From Paenarthrobacter sp. AR 02 (GTDB lineage: Bacteria; Actinomycetota; Actinomycetes; Actinomycetales; Micrococcaceae): 64,000 nt of DNA. A model generated the notes under the pieces. That model saw only the letters and a list, made by a program, of their open reading frames with translations. It searched no databases and was not told where the DNA came from. Position 1 is the stretch's first letter. Every line of letters starts with the position of its first letter. Positions 49,313 through 57,738 of this stretch are shown here, piece after piece. The stretch is taken from NCBI RefSeq assembly GCF_021538675.1, contig NZ_JAJUKH010000001.1, positions 806,001 to 870,000 of the forward strand, given 5' to 3'. Position numbers and translations under genes: made by a program.

Positions 49313-50767
49313 ATGGGACTCAGCTCCCCCACAGAGGCCGAAGCATCGGCAACCAAGGCGCAGCCCCAGACTGACGCCCCGTCAACAGGTCTTCGCCGGT
49401 CCATGGAGGCCCGGCACCTGGTGATGATCGCCATGGGCGGCGTCATCGGCTCTGGCCTGTTCGTCAGTTCCGGTTACACGATCGCCACCGCGGGCCCACT
49501 CGGCGCGGTCCTGGCGTTCCTTATCGGCGCTGTCGTCGTTTATCTGGTGATGGCCTGCCTCGGGGAACTCGCCGTAGCGTTCCCCGTTTCCGGCGCTTTC
49601 CACATCTACGCGGCCCGGACCATCGGCCCTGCAACGGGCTTCGCCACCGCTTGGCTTTACTGGCTTTGCTGGGCCGTGGCCCTGGGCTCTGAATTCACGG
49701 CGGCCGGCCTCCTCATGCAACGGTGGTTCCCCGGTGTCGACGTATGGATCTGGTGCTTCGTCTTCGCAACAGTCCTTTTCACACTGAATGCCATCTCATC
49801 GCGGGTCTTCGGCGAATCCGAGTTTTGGTTCGCGCTGATCAAGGTCGCCGCCGTCGTCGGCCTCATCATCCTGGGCGGTGCCGCGCTGGCTGGCTTCCAC
49901 CCGCTCGCCACCGGCGACTACCCCTCATTTGGCTCGAACTTCACCACTCCGGATGGTCTCTTCCCCAACGGCTTCACGGGAGTCTTCGTAACCTGCTTGG
50001 CCGTGTTCTACGCCTTCTCCGGCTCCGAACTGATCGGCGTCGCAGCAGGGGAAACGGCCAACCCCGGTGCCACCATCCCCAAGGCCATGCGTACCACGGT
50101 CATCCGGCTCATGATCTTCTTCGTCGGCGCAATCGTGGTCATCGCGGCCACCATCCCCTACGAGCAGGTCAGCGTGGATGAGAGCCCGTTCGTCACCGTC
50201 TTCTCCATGCTCGGGATCCCCTTCGCCGCGGACATCATGAACTTCGTGATCATCACGGCGCTGCTCTCGGCCGGTAACTGCGGGCTCTTCTCTTGTGCCC
50301 GCATGCTGTTCTCGCTGGCAGACGAAGGCCACGCACCCAAGGCCTTTAAGAAGCTGACCAAACGCGGCATCCCCATGATCGCCCTGTGTGTCAGCATGCT
50401 TGGCGGCCTGGCTTCGCTGATCAGCAGCGTTGTGGCGCCTTCCACTGTCTACCTCGTGCTGGTGTCCGTCGCCGGCTTCGCGACGGTGGGTGTCTGGATG
50501 TCGATCGTCGCTTCACACTTCATCTACCGCCGGACCTTCGTGAAGAACGGAGGGGACCTCTCAACGCTCCCCTACAAGGCCCCGCTGTTCCCCTTGGTCC
50601 CGATCCTGGCCTTCGCCTTATGCCTGGTGTCGCTGATCGGCATAGCCTTTGATCCCAACCAGGTCGCCGCGCTGTTGTTCGGTGTTCCGTTTGTTGGAGC
50701 CTGCTACGCGTTCTTCTACTTCAAGTACGGACGACGGCGGTCGCTCAAGAAGGTTGCCGGCGCTTAG
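49313..50767 (+). CDS. AAT/APC family amino acid permease
   Basis: A 484-residue permease with 12 membrane helices. It has the amino-acid-polyamine-organocation signature at the start (HLVMIAMGGVIGSGLFVSSG, about 37-56) and FYAFSGSELIGVAAGETANPGATIPKAM (about 240-267). It resembles GabP/AAT transporters that take up amino acids with protons. ATG 49313 has GGAGG five bases upstream. It is monocistronic, closed by the hairpin at 50798. Confidence 0.93.
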   Translation: MGLSSPTEAEASATKAQPQTDAPSTGLRRSMEARHLVMIAMGGVIGSGLFVSSGYTIATAGPLGAVLAFLIGAVVVYLVMACLGELAVAFPVSGAFHIYAARTIGPATGFATAWLYWLCWAVALGSEFTAAGLLMQRWFPGVDVWIWCFVFATVLFTLNAISSRVFGESEFWFALIKVAAVVGLIILGGAALAGFHPLATGDYPSFGSNFTTPDGLFPNGFTGVFVTCLAVFYAFSGSELIGVAAGETANPGATIPKAMRTTVIRLMIFFVGAIVVIAATIPYEQVSVDESPFVTVFSMLGIPFAADIMNFVIITALLSAGNCGLFSCARMLFSLADEGHAPKAFKKLTKRGIPMIALCVSMLGGLASLISSVVAPSTVYLVLVSVAGFATVGVWMSIVASHFIYRRTFVKNGGDLSTLPYKAPLFPLVPILAFALCLVSLIGIAFDPNQVAALLFGVPFVGACYAFFYFKYGRRRSLKKVAGA

Positions 50768-50797
50768 GCCCTGAGCCTCCCGACCCCGCGTGACGAA

Positions 50798-50842
50798 GGA
50801 CCAGCCCCTGGACAACCTGAACGGTTTCCCAGGGGCTGGTCC
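50798..50842 (+). terminator. Terminator after the permease
   Basis: A perfect 14-bp stem, GGACCAGCCCCTGG with CCAGGGGCTGGTCC, closing a 17-base loop, 31 bases after the permease stop. Confidence 0.82.
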
Positions 50843-50850
50843 CGTCTGAC

Positions 50851-50937
50851 GCTCACTCACACCCCACCCCCATCACCCCAACCCTCACTCACACCCCACC
50901 GCCTTCACCCGAACGCTCACTCACTTCGTGGGCCCGC
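50851..50937. repeat. 32-base-period repeat array, left flank
   Basis: Three units start at 50851, 50883 and 50915, exactly 32 bases apart, each beginning with a CTCACTCAC core. Read on the opposite strand it resembles the right-flank array at 51454-51601, whose core is GTGAGAGAG. The units here are more degenerate and the third is incomplete. Confidence 0.75.
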
Positions 50938-50960
50938 GTGCGTTGCGTTAGGCTCCAACC

Positions 50961-51443
50961 ATGCCCGAACAGGAAACAAAACCACGTCTTGCCGGCTATC
51001 TGGATAAGCAGCAGCCCGACCTCTACGCCACGCTGAGCCACTATTCCCAACAGCTCGTCGATGAAGCTGATCGGCTGGGCGTTCCGCGCCGGACCCTGGA
51101 GCTCATTAACTACCTTTCCTCGCAGATCAACGGCTGCGCATTCTGCCTCGATCTTCACCATCGCCGGGCTCTGAAGTACGGCGAAACAGAACAGCGGCTT
51201 TCTTTGGTGGCCGTTTACCAGGAAGTCCAGTTGTTCGAAGCAGCTGAAGTGGTAGCCATGGAGATCGCAGAACAGATCACGCGTATGAGCAGCTCGAGGC
51301 CCAGTCCTGAACTCTTCGAACAGGCGCGCCAGCACTATAGCGACGAAGAGATCAGCGTCCTCTGCATGGCAGCAATCGGGATTAACGCCTTCAATCGACT
51401 GTCGATTCTGAGCGAGCATCCCGTCCGCGCGACGAAGAAGTAA
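50961..51443 (+). CDS. AhpD-like carboxymuconolactone decarboxylase-family protein
   Basis: A 160-residue CMD-family protein. CAFC (C59, C62) followed by DLHH (H66) is the AhpD catalytic pattern, in ELINYLSSQINGCAFCLDLHH. It probably has peroxidase-like activity with an unknown redox partner. It is distinct from the ECF41-linked CMD protein at 11068. It is flanked on both sides by 32-base repeats, and no other gene shares its transcript clearly. Confidence 0.9.
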   Translation: MPEQETKPRLAGYLDKQQPDLYATLSHYSQQLVDEADRLGVPRRTLELINYLSSQINGCAFCLDLHHRRALKYGETEQRLSLVAVYQEVQLFEAAEVVAMEIAEQITRMSSSRPSPELFEQARQHYSDEEISVLCMAAIGINAFNRLSILSEHPVRATKK

Positions 51444-51453
51444 CAAACCAGAA

Positions 51454-51601
51454 AGTGAGCGAGCGCCCGGCCCAAACGGGCGGAACGTGAGAGAGCGTCC
51501 GGCCCAAACGGCCGGAACGTGAGAGAGCGTCACCCCCAAACAGCCGGAACGTGAGAGAGCGTCCGGCGCAAGCGGGCGGAACGTGAGAGAGCGTCTACTG
51601 G
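51454..51601. repeat. 32-base tandem repeat array, right flank
   Basis: Units start at 51454 (degenerate), 51486, 51518, 51550 and 51582 (partial), each 32 bases. All carry the GTGAGAGAGCGTC core followed by a variable GC-rich part and CGGAA. The last unit contains the stop codon of the convergent CysK-like gene. Units differ by several bases, so this is an old array rather than a recent duplication. Confidence 0.85.
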
Positions 51602-52668
51602 CGGGGGTTGCGGGCGTCGGGAACGTCGGCGGCGAGGCGGATGCCGTGCTCAGCCAGCCACACCGGGTTGAAAGCCTTGCTCAGGTAGTTGGTGCCGGCG
51701 TCGGGAGCTATGGCTACCACCACCGAACCGTGCGGCGCGGCGCGGGCCACCCGGAGGGCTGCAGCCACAGCAAGCCCGGACGACGGCCCCAGGGCGAGCC
51801 CCTCTTCGTCCAGGAGACGGTGCACCGTGGTGTAGACCTCGTCGTTGGGTATCCGGAGGAAACGGTCCACGATCCCACGGTTGAATGCCTTGGGCCACTC
51901 GGGTTCGGGCCACGAGTTGCCCACGCCATCCACCAGGATCTCGCCGGGGTGGCCGCCACTGTACGCGGATCCGTAGGGGTCTGCACCCACGACCTCCAGG
52001 TGGCCGCCCGGGCGTGAAGCTGCCACCTGCTCCTTCAGGAACCGCCCGTTGCCGCTGATGGTCCCTCCGGTCCCGATGCTTGCCACGAAATGTGTGATCA
52101 GGCCACCCGTCTGTTCCCAGATTTCAGGACCCGTGTTCTCATAATGCGCGGCGGGATTGGCAGGGTTGTCGAACTGCATCGGCCGCCAGGCGCCGGGCGT
52201 CTCTGCGGTGATGCGGGCTGCCACGGCACGGGCATTCTCCGGCGATTCGGAGGGGGCATTCCAGTCGGTGAGGATCACACGCGCGCCGTAGTTGTGCAGT
52301 GCGGCGAGCTTCTCCTGCGAGATGGTGTCACCGGTGATGACAATAACAGGGTGGCCGGTGAGGTGGCCGATCAGGGCCAGCCCGATCCCGGTGTTTCCCG
52401 AGGTGCTCTCCACGATAGTGGCACCCGGTTTCAACTCCCCGGAGCGTTCAGCGGCACGGACCATGCTCAACGCCGTGCGGTCCTTAATGGAGCCGCCGGG
52501 ATTCTCGGATTCGAGTTTGACGTGGACGGCGCTGCCCAACCCACGGCTCAGGGCCTCTAGTTTCACCAGCGGGGTGTTTCCCACCTTCTCCAGGACTGAA
52601 GCATCCAGCACGTCCGGTGTTGGACCGGCTGAATGCGCGCCGTGTTTGCGGATATCGGTGTTCACCAT
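51595..52668 (-). CDS. Cysteine synthase-like PLP enzyme (CysK/CBS fold)
   Basis: A 357-residue fold-type II PLP enzyme. The PLP lysine is K62 in GGSIKDRTA, and the phosphate- and substrate-binding loop TSGNTGIGLA is at 89-97. It resembles cysteine synthase or cystathionine beta-synthase without CBS domains, and would join or cleave sulfur at the beta carbon of a serine/cysteine derivative. It is the third gene of a coupled operon (7-base overlap with the upstream lyase gene), so the substrate may be a product of that lyase or of the flavin monooxygenase rather than plain O-acetylserine and sulfide. Confidence 0.88.
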   Translation of the reverse strand: MVNTDIRKHGAHSAGPTPDVLDASVLEKVGNTPLVKLEALSRGLGSAVHVKLESENPGGSIKDRTALSMVRAAERSGELKPGATIVESTSGNTGIGLALIGHLTGHPVIVITGDTISQEKLAALHNYGARVILTDWNAPSESPENARAVAARITAETPGAWRPMQFDNPANPAAHYENTGPEIWEQTGGLITHFVASIGTGGTISGNGRFLKEQVAASRPGGHLEVVGADPYGSAYSGGHPGEILVDGVGNSWPEPEWPKAFNRGIVDRFLRIPNDEVYTTVHRLLDEEGLALGPSSGLAVAAALRVARAAPHGSVVVAIAPDAGTNYLSKAFNPVWLAEHGIRLAADVPDARNPRQ

Positions 52669-54227
52669 GGTTCCCCTCCTTCGGGCCCGATGACGTGGTG
52701 CACGAGATCGCGCAATTCCGCCCGCGCCCGCTCCACCAGGTCCGGCGCGGACGGACGGTCCGCCAGCACATCGGCCAAGCGACCGACGACGGCGCCCGTC
52801 CCCTTACCGAGCGGCTGCACAGCTCCTGCCTCGAGCAGCAGGTAGGACGCAGTGAGGGCCTCAATCGTCAACAACTTCTCCAAGGCCTCCACCGACTTTT
52901 CGAGTTGTTGCAACGCGAGCGGGGCCAGGGTGGAGTGGTCTTCGACGTCGGCGGACAGGGTCGGTGCTCCAAGGGTCGCCGGTGCGGCGAGGAATTTGAG
53001 TTCAGCGAGGAGCCCCGCTGCGGAGTACCAGAGCAATCCCGGCAGTTCTTCCTGTGCAAGGCCAGACCCGTTGGCGGCCGCCGCCAGGTGCTTTGCGCGG
53101 ATGGCCCGTTGCGGCGGGTACAACTTGGCGATGCGCCGCTCGCTGGAGATGCCCACATGGGCCAAAGCGAGCCGCAACACTTCAAAGGACAGCGCCAACT
53201 GGGTAGGCTGGAAATTCCCGCCAGACACCACCTGCCCGGACCCGACATCCACCAACGGGTTATCACCGCGACCGTTGAGTTCCACTTCCAGCGCCTCACC
53301 CAGATCCGACACCAAGGACCGGAATGCCCCGTGTGTCTGCGGTGCGGCCCGGAAGGAGAGGGCGTCCTGAACCGAAACCTCAGCCCGGACATCCTCCAGC
53401 CAGCCGCCGCTCAAGAGTCGACGAACAGCAGCGGCCGAGTCCCGCTGCCCGTTCACTGCCTTGGCTGCCTGGATCGCCGGCGAAAACGGGCTGAGGTTCC
53501 CGCCGCCGTCGTACCTTGCGATGGTCTCAAGGGACAAGGAAAGCGCGACGTCGGCAAGTTCGGCCAGGTGCCGCAGTCGCCTAAGGACCAGGGCACCGAC
53601 GCCCACGGAGTAGGAGTTTGCGCTCACCAGCGACAGGGCCTCACCGGCTGCGAGAGTGAGGGGCTGCAGCCCGGCGTCAGCGAGCGCTTTGGAACCCGGG
53701 ACCAAGGTGCCGTGGACGTCGAACGCTTCACCTTCGCCAAGGGCCACGGCCGCGACAGCGGCGAGCTGGGTGAGGTCCGATGAGCCCACTGAGCCTTCGA
53801 AAGGGATGGCGGGGTGGACGCCGCGGTTCAGGAGTTCGGCATAGAAACGGGCCGTCTCGGGACGCACTCCTGAGCCACCACGACTGAATCCCACAAGGCG
53901 GGCAAGAAGGACGGCCCGGGCGGCGGCGCGGTCCAGATATGGGCCCACGCCGCTGTTGTGATACCGGACAACCTGAACCTGATAGCTGAGGATCGACTTG
54001 TCCTCCACAACGGTGTCACGACCGGATCCCAGCAGGGTATTGAGCCCGTAGACCCGCTGGCCGGACGCCGCAGCCTGCTCCAGGATTTCCCGGGATCGGC
54101 CGATCAAAGTCAACGCATCATGGTTGAGTTTCACGTGAAACGAGTCGTCGCTGGCTGCCAGGGCCAAGCGTTCAGCGCGTATCGGGGCCGTTCCTATCAC
54201 CAGGGTCCCTGCATCATCGGACGTCAT
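52662..54227 (-). CDS. Aromatic amino acid lyase-family protein lacking the normal MIO motif
   Basis: A 521-residue member of the histidine/phenylalanine ammonia-lyase family: VYGLNTLLGS with Tyr60, SGGNF, SERRI and the ADVEDH segment (E429-D430-H431) are conserved. In place of the GSVGASGDL motif whose Ala-Ser-Gly forms the MIO cofactor, it has GSVGSSDL (145-152), one residue shorter. The catalytic Tyr of YSLR is replaced by Leu290 (DALSFRAAPQ; R293 kept). It should therefore use a different chemistry or be a non-ammonia lyase, perhaps like ergothionase, which I recall as an MIO-free relative. It overlaps LLM and CysK genes at both ends. Confidence 0.82.
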   Translation of the reverse strand: MTSDDAGTLVIGTAPIRAERLALAASDDSFHVKLNHDALTLIGRSREILEQAAASGQRVYGLNTLLGSGRDTVVEDKSILSYQVQVVRYHNSGVGPYLDRAAARAVLLARLVGFSRGGSGVRPETARFYAELLNRGVHPAIPFEGSVGSSDLTQLAAVAAVALGEGEAFDVHGTLVPGSKALADAGLQPLTLAAGEALSLVSANSYSVGVGALVLRRLRHLAELADVALSLSLETIARYDGGGNLSPFSPAIQAAKAVNGQRDSAAAVRRLLSGGWLEDVRAEVSVQDALSFRAAPQTHGAFRSLVSDLGEALEVELNGRGDNPLVDVGSGQVVSGGNFQPTQLALSFEVLRLALAHVGISSERRIAKLYPPQRAIRAKHLAAAANGSGLAQEELPGLLWYSAAGLLAELKFLAAPATLGAPTLSADVEDHSTLAPLALQQLEKSVEALEKLLTIEALTASYLLLEAGAVQPLGKGTGAVVGRLADVLADRPSAPDLVERARAELRDLVHHVIGPEGGEPW

Positions 54228-55555
54228 CAGAAGTCCAGGAGGTTCTGCCGGAATCCGCCGTTGCCGTAACTCTTCCTCAACAGCCCCCGCCGGCGCAGCT
54301 CAGGGGTGAGTTTGTCCAGCACTCCATGCACCGTCACGGGATCAACGAAGCCGGAGAAAAGGAACCCGTCGCCGCCCACCGCGGAGACGGTCTCTTCGAG
54401 GTAGTCGGCAATTTCGCCCACCGTACCGATGATCGAGTCCCCTGCCCCACCGCTACGGGCCTGCAGGATCTGGCGAAGCGTGGAACCTGGCGGCGCTGCT
54501 TTGGCGAAGTGCTCCAAGGTTCCTTGGTTGCTGTTGGTAGTCAGCTCGGGCAACGGGGCATCGAGGTCGAACTGCTTGAAGTCGATCACGGAGAGGTAGG
54601 AGATGGAGTTGAGCTGGCTGTCGATGTCGCGTTGGGTGAGCTCACGCCGCTGGGCACGCAGTTCCTCGGCTTCGGCAGCGGAACCGACCACCGTGGGCTT
54701 GAGGACAAACAAGACCTTCACGTCATCAGGGTTCCTGCCGGCCTTCGCTGCCTCGGCGCGGATCGAGTCCCGGTACGCTTTCATCCCGTCCACACCACGT
54801 GCCAGGGCGATCGCCACATCGGCATGTCCGCCGGCGAACGCCTTGCCGCGTGGTGAAGCCCCCGCCTGAACCAACACGGGCTCCTCCGGCAGGGGCGCCG
54901 TGTTCAGCGGGCCCCGGACCTTGAAGAAGTCGCCTTCATGGTTGATCGGGTGAACTTTGGTGTGGTCGGCGAATACCCCGGCGGAAACGTCCTCCAGCAC
55001 GGCGCCTGGTTCCCAACTCCGCCAAAGCCGCCTCACGACGTAGACGAATTCCTCCGCCTTCTCGTACCGCAGGTCATGTTCAATCTGCTGGTCCAGTCCG
55101 TAGTTTTGTGCCGCGAGGTCGCTGCCGGACGTCACCACGTTCCAGCCAAGCTGACCCTCTGAGAAGTGCTGCAAGGTGGCCAGCAGCCGGGCGGCGGTGA
55201 AGGGCGGATAGAAGGAAGCGCTGACCGTGGGCACAATCCCCAGGTGCTCGGTGGCGGAGAGCAGGTAGGGAACCAACGCGAGGGGGTCGTGCTTGGGTGC
55301 GAAGGATGCATGCGCCAGGGACACCTCGGCCGTACCGCCATATGTATCTGGAACGGTAAGCGAGTCCTCGATGATGAACAGGTCGAGCCCGGACCGCTCG
55401 AAGGCGCGCACGGCCTCTTGGTACAGGGCCGGCTTCTTCCAGTCATAGCCCAGCCCGTAGCCGGGCGTCCCCCAACCCTGAACTCCGAATCCGTGGCCCA
55501 CGAACCATCCAAAATGCAGCATGGGCTTGAGTGTAGGACTGCTCTGTTCGTTCAC
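54227..55555 (-). CDS. LLM-class flavin-dependent monooxygenase, DszA/NtaA/SnaA family
   Basis: A 442-residue bacterial-luciferase-like monooxygenase. The family phrase GWNVVTS (137-143) and the N-terminal HFGWFVGHGFGVQGWG, SFAPKHDPLALVPYLL and HYEGDFF-like NHEGDFFKVRGPLN segments place it with DszA (dibenzothiophene sulfone monooxygenase), NtaA and SnaA. Such enzymes use reduced FMN and oxygen to open C-S, C-N or C-C bonds. It shares one base with the lyase gene (TGATG), so the three genes are translated together. The flavin reductase is not adjacent; the one at 19235 or elsewhere may serve. Confidence 0.9.
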   Translation of the reverse strand: MNEQSSPTLKPMLHFGWFVGHGFGVQGWGTPGYGLGYDWKKPALYQEAVRAFERSGLDLFIIEDSLTVPDTYGGTAEVSLAHASFAPKHDPLALVPYLLSATEHLGIVPTVSASFYPPFTAARLLATLQHFSEGQLGWNVVTSGSDLAAQNYGLDQQIEHDLRYEKAEEFVYVVRRLWRSWEPGAVLEDVSAGVFADHTKVHPINHEGDFFKVRGPLNTAPLPEEPVLVQAGASPRGKAFAGGHADVAIALARGVDGMKAYRDSIRAEAAKAGRNPDDVKVLFVLKPTVVGSAAEAEELRAQRRELTQRDIDSQLNSISYLSVIDFKQFDLDAPLPELTTNSNQGTLEHFAKAAPPGSTLRQILQARSGGAGDSIIGTVGEIADYLEETVSAVGGDGFLFSGFVDPVTVHGVLDKLTPELRRRGLLRKSYGNGGFRQNLLDF

Positions 55556-55719
55556 CGCGACCTGGTTTCTTGCGAAGTTACAGGGGGACGTACTGCGTCA
55601 ATTATGCTCCCGGGACGTCATAAATGGGCCCTGCCACAGCACCCTCCGGTTACGCAACATGACGGCGGGCAAACCTCCGCCACATGCAGCCCGGGCGCCC
55701 TGAATGCTACGTTTTTCTT

Positions 55720-55798
55720 GAGTAATGAGTACCAGCGCGAAGCCCTGACTTGCTGGTCGGCAACCCTCTCTCCGGCGGGGTGCCTCAGGTGACTACTC
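55720..55798 (+). promoter_or_regulatory. SAM-IV riboswitch
   Basis: The segment follows the SAM-IV consensus as I remember it: GAGT(N)CCAGCG, then AGCCC, CTTGCTGG, CGGCAACCCTC, GGCGGGGTGCC and GGTGA. A P1 helix GAGTA (55720-55724) with TACTC (55794-55798) closes it. SAM-IV riboswitches occur in actinobacteria ahead of methionine and cysteine genes and turn expression off when S-adenosylmethionine is plentiful. It lies 50 bases before the DUF1737-rhodanese-metZ operon. The 292-base region otherwise also carries the promoter of the divergent LLM operon, not resolved here. Confidence 0.88.
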
Positions 55799-55847
55799 GG
55801 CGTATCGGACAAATTCGAACTGCAAGCGTGACTGAGGAGCACCAGCA

Positions 55848-56111
55848 ATGCCTGAACCCACTGAAGAAAAACTCTCCTACCGCCTGATCACAGGCCCGGA
55901 CACCCGCGATTTCTGCGAGCGGATCAGCTCCGCACTCGCCGAGGGCTATGTGCTCCATGGCAGCCCGGCAGCCACCTTTAATGGCACGGACGTCATCGTC
56001 GCCCAGGCAATCGTGCTTCCCGCAGCGATCGCCCACGCAGACGCCGCCGTGGCCGACGCCGTCGACCAGCTTGAAAATGACGACGACGAAGCATTCGAGG
56101 GCCACGCATGA
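55848..56111 (+). CDS. DUF1737 domain protein, small acidic
   Basis: An 87-residue protein. LSYRLITGPDTRDFCERISSALAEGYVLHGSPAATFNG (about 8-46) is a DUF1737 domain, a small domain of unknown role. The C-terminus is acidic (LENDDDEAFEGHA). It overlaps the rhodanese gene by four bases (ATGA) and lies directly behind the SAM-IV riboswitch, so it belongs to a methionine-synthesis operon. ATG 55848 follows TGAGGAG. Confidence 0.85.
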   Translation: MPEPTEEKLSYRLITGPDTRDFCERISSALAEGYVLHGSPAATFNGTDVIVAQAIVLPAAIAHADAAVADAVDQLENDDDEAFEGHA

Positions 56112-56518
56112 GCTACGCAGGTGACCTGACCCCGCAGGACGCGTGGGCCAAACTTGAGGCGGGTGCCATCCTGGTGGATGTCCGTACCGAGGGCGAATGG
56201 GCCCACATCGGTATCCCGGACACCAAAGCCACGGAAAACGATCCCCTGTTCATCCAGTGGAACCTCGCCGGCGGCATCCCCAACTCCCGCTTCATTGAGG
56301 ACCTGCGGCAGCAAGCGCCCGAAGACGACGGCGTGGAGCTCGTCTTCCTGTGCCGCTCCGGCCAGCGTTCAATCGCAGCAGCCATCGCCGCAACCCAGGC
56401 AGGCTTCACCGCGTACAACGTCCTTGAGGGCTTTGAAGGCGAACCTGACCGCTATGGCGAGCGTACTGTAAATGGCTGGAAAAACCGTGGCCTACCAACG
56501 AACCTGGGGACCGACTAA
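56108..56518 (+). CDS. Rhodanese-like domain protein
   Basis: A 136-residue single-domain rhodanese. The active-site cysteine is in FLCRSGQRSIAAA, matching the C-R-x-G-x-R loop, and ILVDVRTEGEWAHIGIP is the N-terminal motif. It is proposed to carry a persulfide and donate sulfur. In this operon it may pass sulfur to the sulfhydrylation reaction of MetZ, whose gene starts immediately after its stop codon (TAA then GTG). Confidence 0.92.
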   Translation: MSYAGDLTPQDAWAKLEAGAILVDVRTEGEWAHIGIPDTKATENDPLFIQWNLAGGIPNSRFIEDLRQQAPEDDGVELVFLCRSGQRSIAAAIAATQAGFTAYNVLEGFEGEPDRYGERTVNGWKNRGLPTNLGTD

Positions 56519-57727
56519 GTGACTTTCAATCCCGACGCCGCTGGCTGGAATCCTGATACCCAGGCCGTCCGTGGCGGTCTTGACCGCACCAACTTCCAGG
56601 AAACGTCCGAGGCCGTCTTCCTGAACTCCGGTTTCGTCTACGAATCGGCTGCCGCTGCCGAACGTGCCTTCACCGGTGAGGACGAGCGATTCGTCTACTC
56701 CCGTTACGGCAACCCCTCCGTGGCCACCTTCCAGGAACGGCTCCGCCTGCTGGAAGGCACCGAGGCTTGCTTTGCGACGGCGTCCGGCATGTCTGCGGTA
56801 TTCACCGCCTTGGGTGCCCTGCTGGCTGCCGGTGACCGCGTAGTCGCCGCCCGCTCCCTGTTCGGGTCCTGCTTCGTGATCCTCAACGAAATTCTTCCGC
56901 GCTGGGGCGTGGAGACAGTATTCGTTGATGGACCCGACCTGGACCAGTGGCGTGAAGCCCTGTCCAAGCCCACCACGGCCGTGTTTTTCGAATCTCCGTC
57001 CAACCCCATGCAGGAGATCGTCGACATCGCCGCCGTCAGCGAGCTGGCGCATGCCGCCGGCGCGACCGTCGTCGTCGACAATGTCTTTGCCACTCCACTG
57101 CTGCAGCGGTGTGGTGAGCTGGGCGCCGACGTGATCGTGTATTCCGGCACCAAGCACATCGACGGCCAGGGCCGCGTTCTTGGCGGCGCCATCCTGGGCA
57201 CCAAGGAATTCATCGACGGCCCGGTCAAGCAGCTCATGCGGCACACCGGACCTTCGCTGTCCGCGTTCAACGCCTGGGTGCTGACCAAGGGGTTGGAGAC
57301 CATGGGGCTGCGCGTGAATCACAGCTCTGCGTCCGCTTTAAAGATCGCGGAATGGCTCGAGCAGCAGCCCGCCATCAGCTGGGTCAAGTACCCGCTGTTG
57401 AAGTCGCACCCGCAATACGAGCTCGCGGCGAAGCAGATGAAGGCCGGCGGTACGGTCCTGACATTCGAGCTTTCGCCGTCGGTTGGACGTTCCGCGAAGG
57501 AGGCCGCCTTCGCTTTGCTGGACGGCCTCGGAGTCATCGACATCTCCAACAACCTTGGCGACTCCAAATCCCTCATCACCCACCCGGCCACGACGACCCA
57601 CCGGGCCATGGGTCCGGAGGGCCGCGCAGCAATTGGGCTAAGCGATGGCGTGGTTCGCCTGTCCGTGGGCCTGGAGGACGTCGACGACCTCATCCTGGAT
57701 CTGGAGAAGGCCCTCAAACAGGTCTGA
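56519..57727 (+). CDS. metZ: O-succinylhomoserine (or O-acetylhomoserine) sulfhydrylase
   Basis: A 402-residue Cys/Met-metabolism PLP enzyme of the MetZ type. The PLP lysine is K212 in SGTKHIDGQGR and D187 in VVDNVFATPLLQ binds the pyridine nitrogen. It makes homocysteine from an acyl-homoserine and sulfide, bypassing cystathionine. GTG 56519 follows the rhodanese stop with no gap. The operon is under the SAM-IV riboswitch, so it is shut off when methionine/SAM is sufficient. Confidence 0.94.
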   Translation: MTFNPDAAGWNPDTQAVRGGLDRTNFQETSEAVFLNSGFVYESAAAAERAFTGEDERFVYSRYGNPSVATFQERLRLLEGTEACFATASGMSAVFTALGALLAAGDRVVAARSLFGSCFVILNEILPRWGVETVFVDGPDLDQWREALSKPTTAVFFESPSNPMQEIVDIAAVSELAHAAGATVVVDNVFATPLLQRCGELGADVIVYSGTKHIDGQGRVLGGAILGTKEFIDGPVKQLMRHTGPSLSAFNAWVLTKGLETMGLRVNHSSASALKIAEWLEQQPAISWVKYPLLKSHPQYELAAKQMKAGGTVLTFELSPSVGRSAKEAAFALLDGLGVIDISNNLGDSKSLITHPATTTHRAMGPEGRAAIGLSDGVVRLSVGLEDVDDLILDLEKALKQV

Positions 57728-57738
57728 ACCTGCGTGGC

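Noticed and set aside
50851..51601. CRISPR array
   Set aside because: Units are contiguous with no unique spacers, are only 32 bases in total period, differ among themselves, and no cas genes are near.
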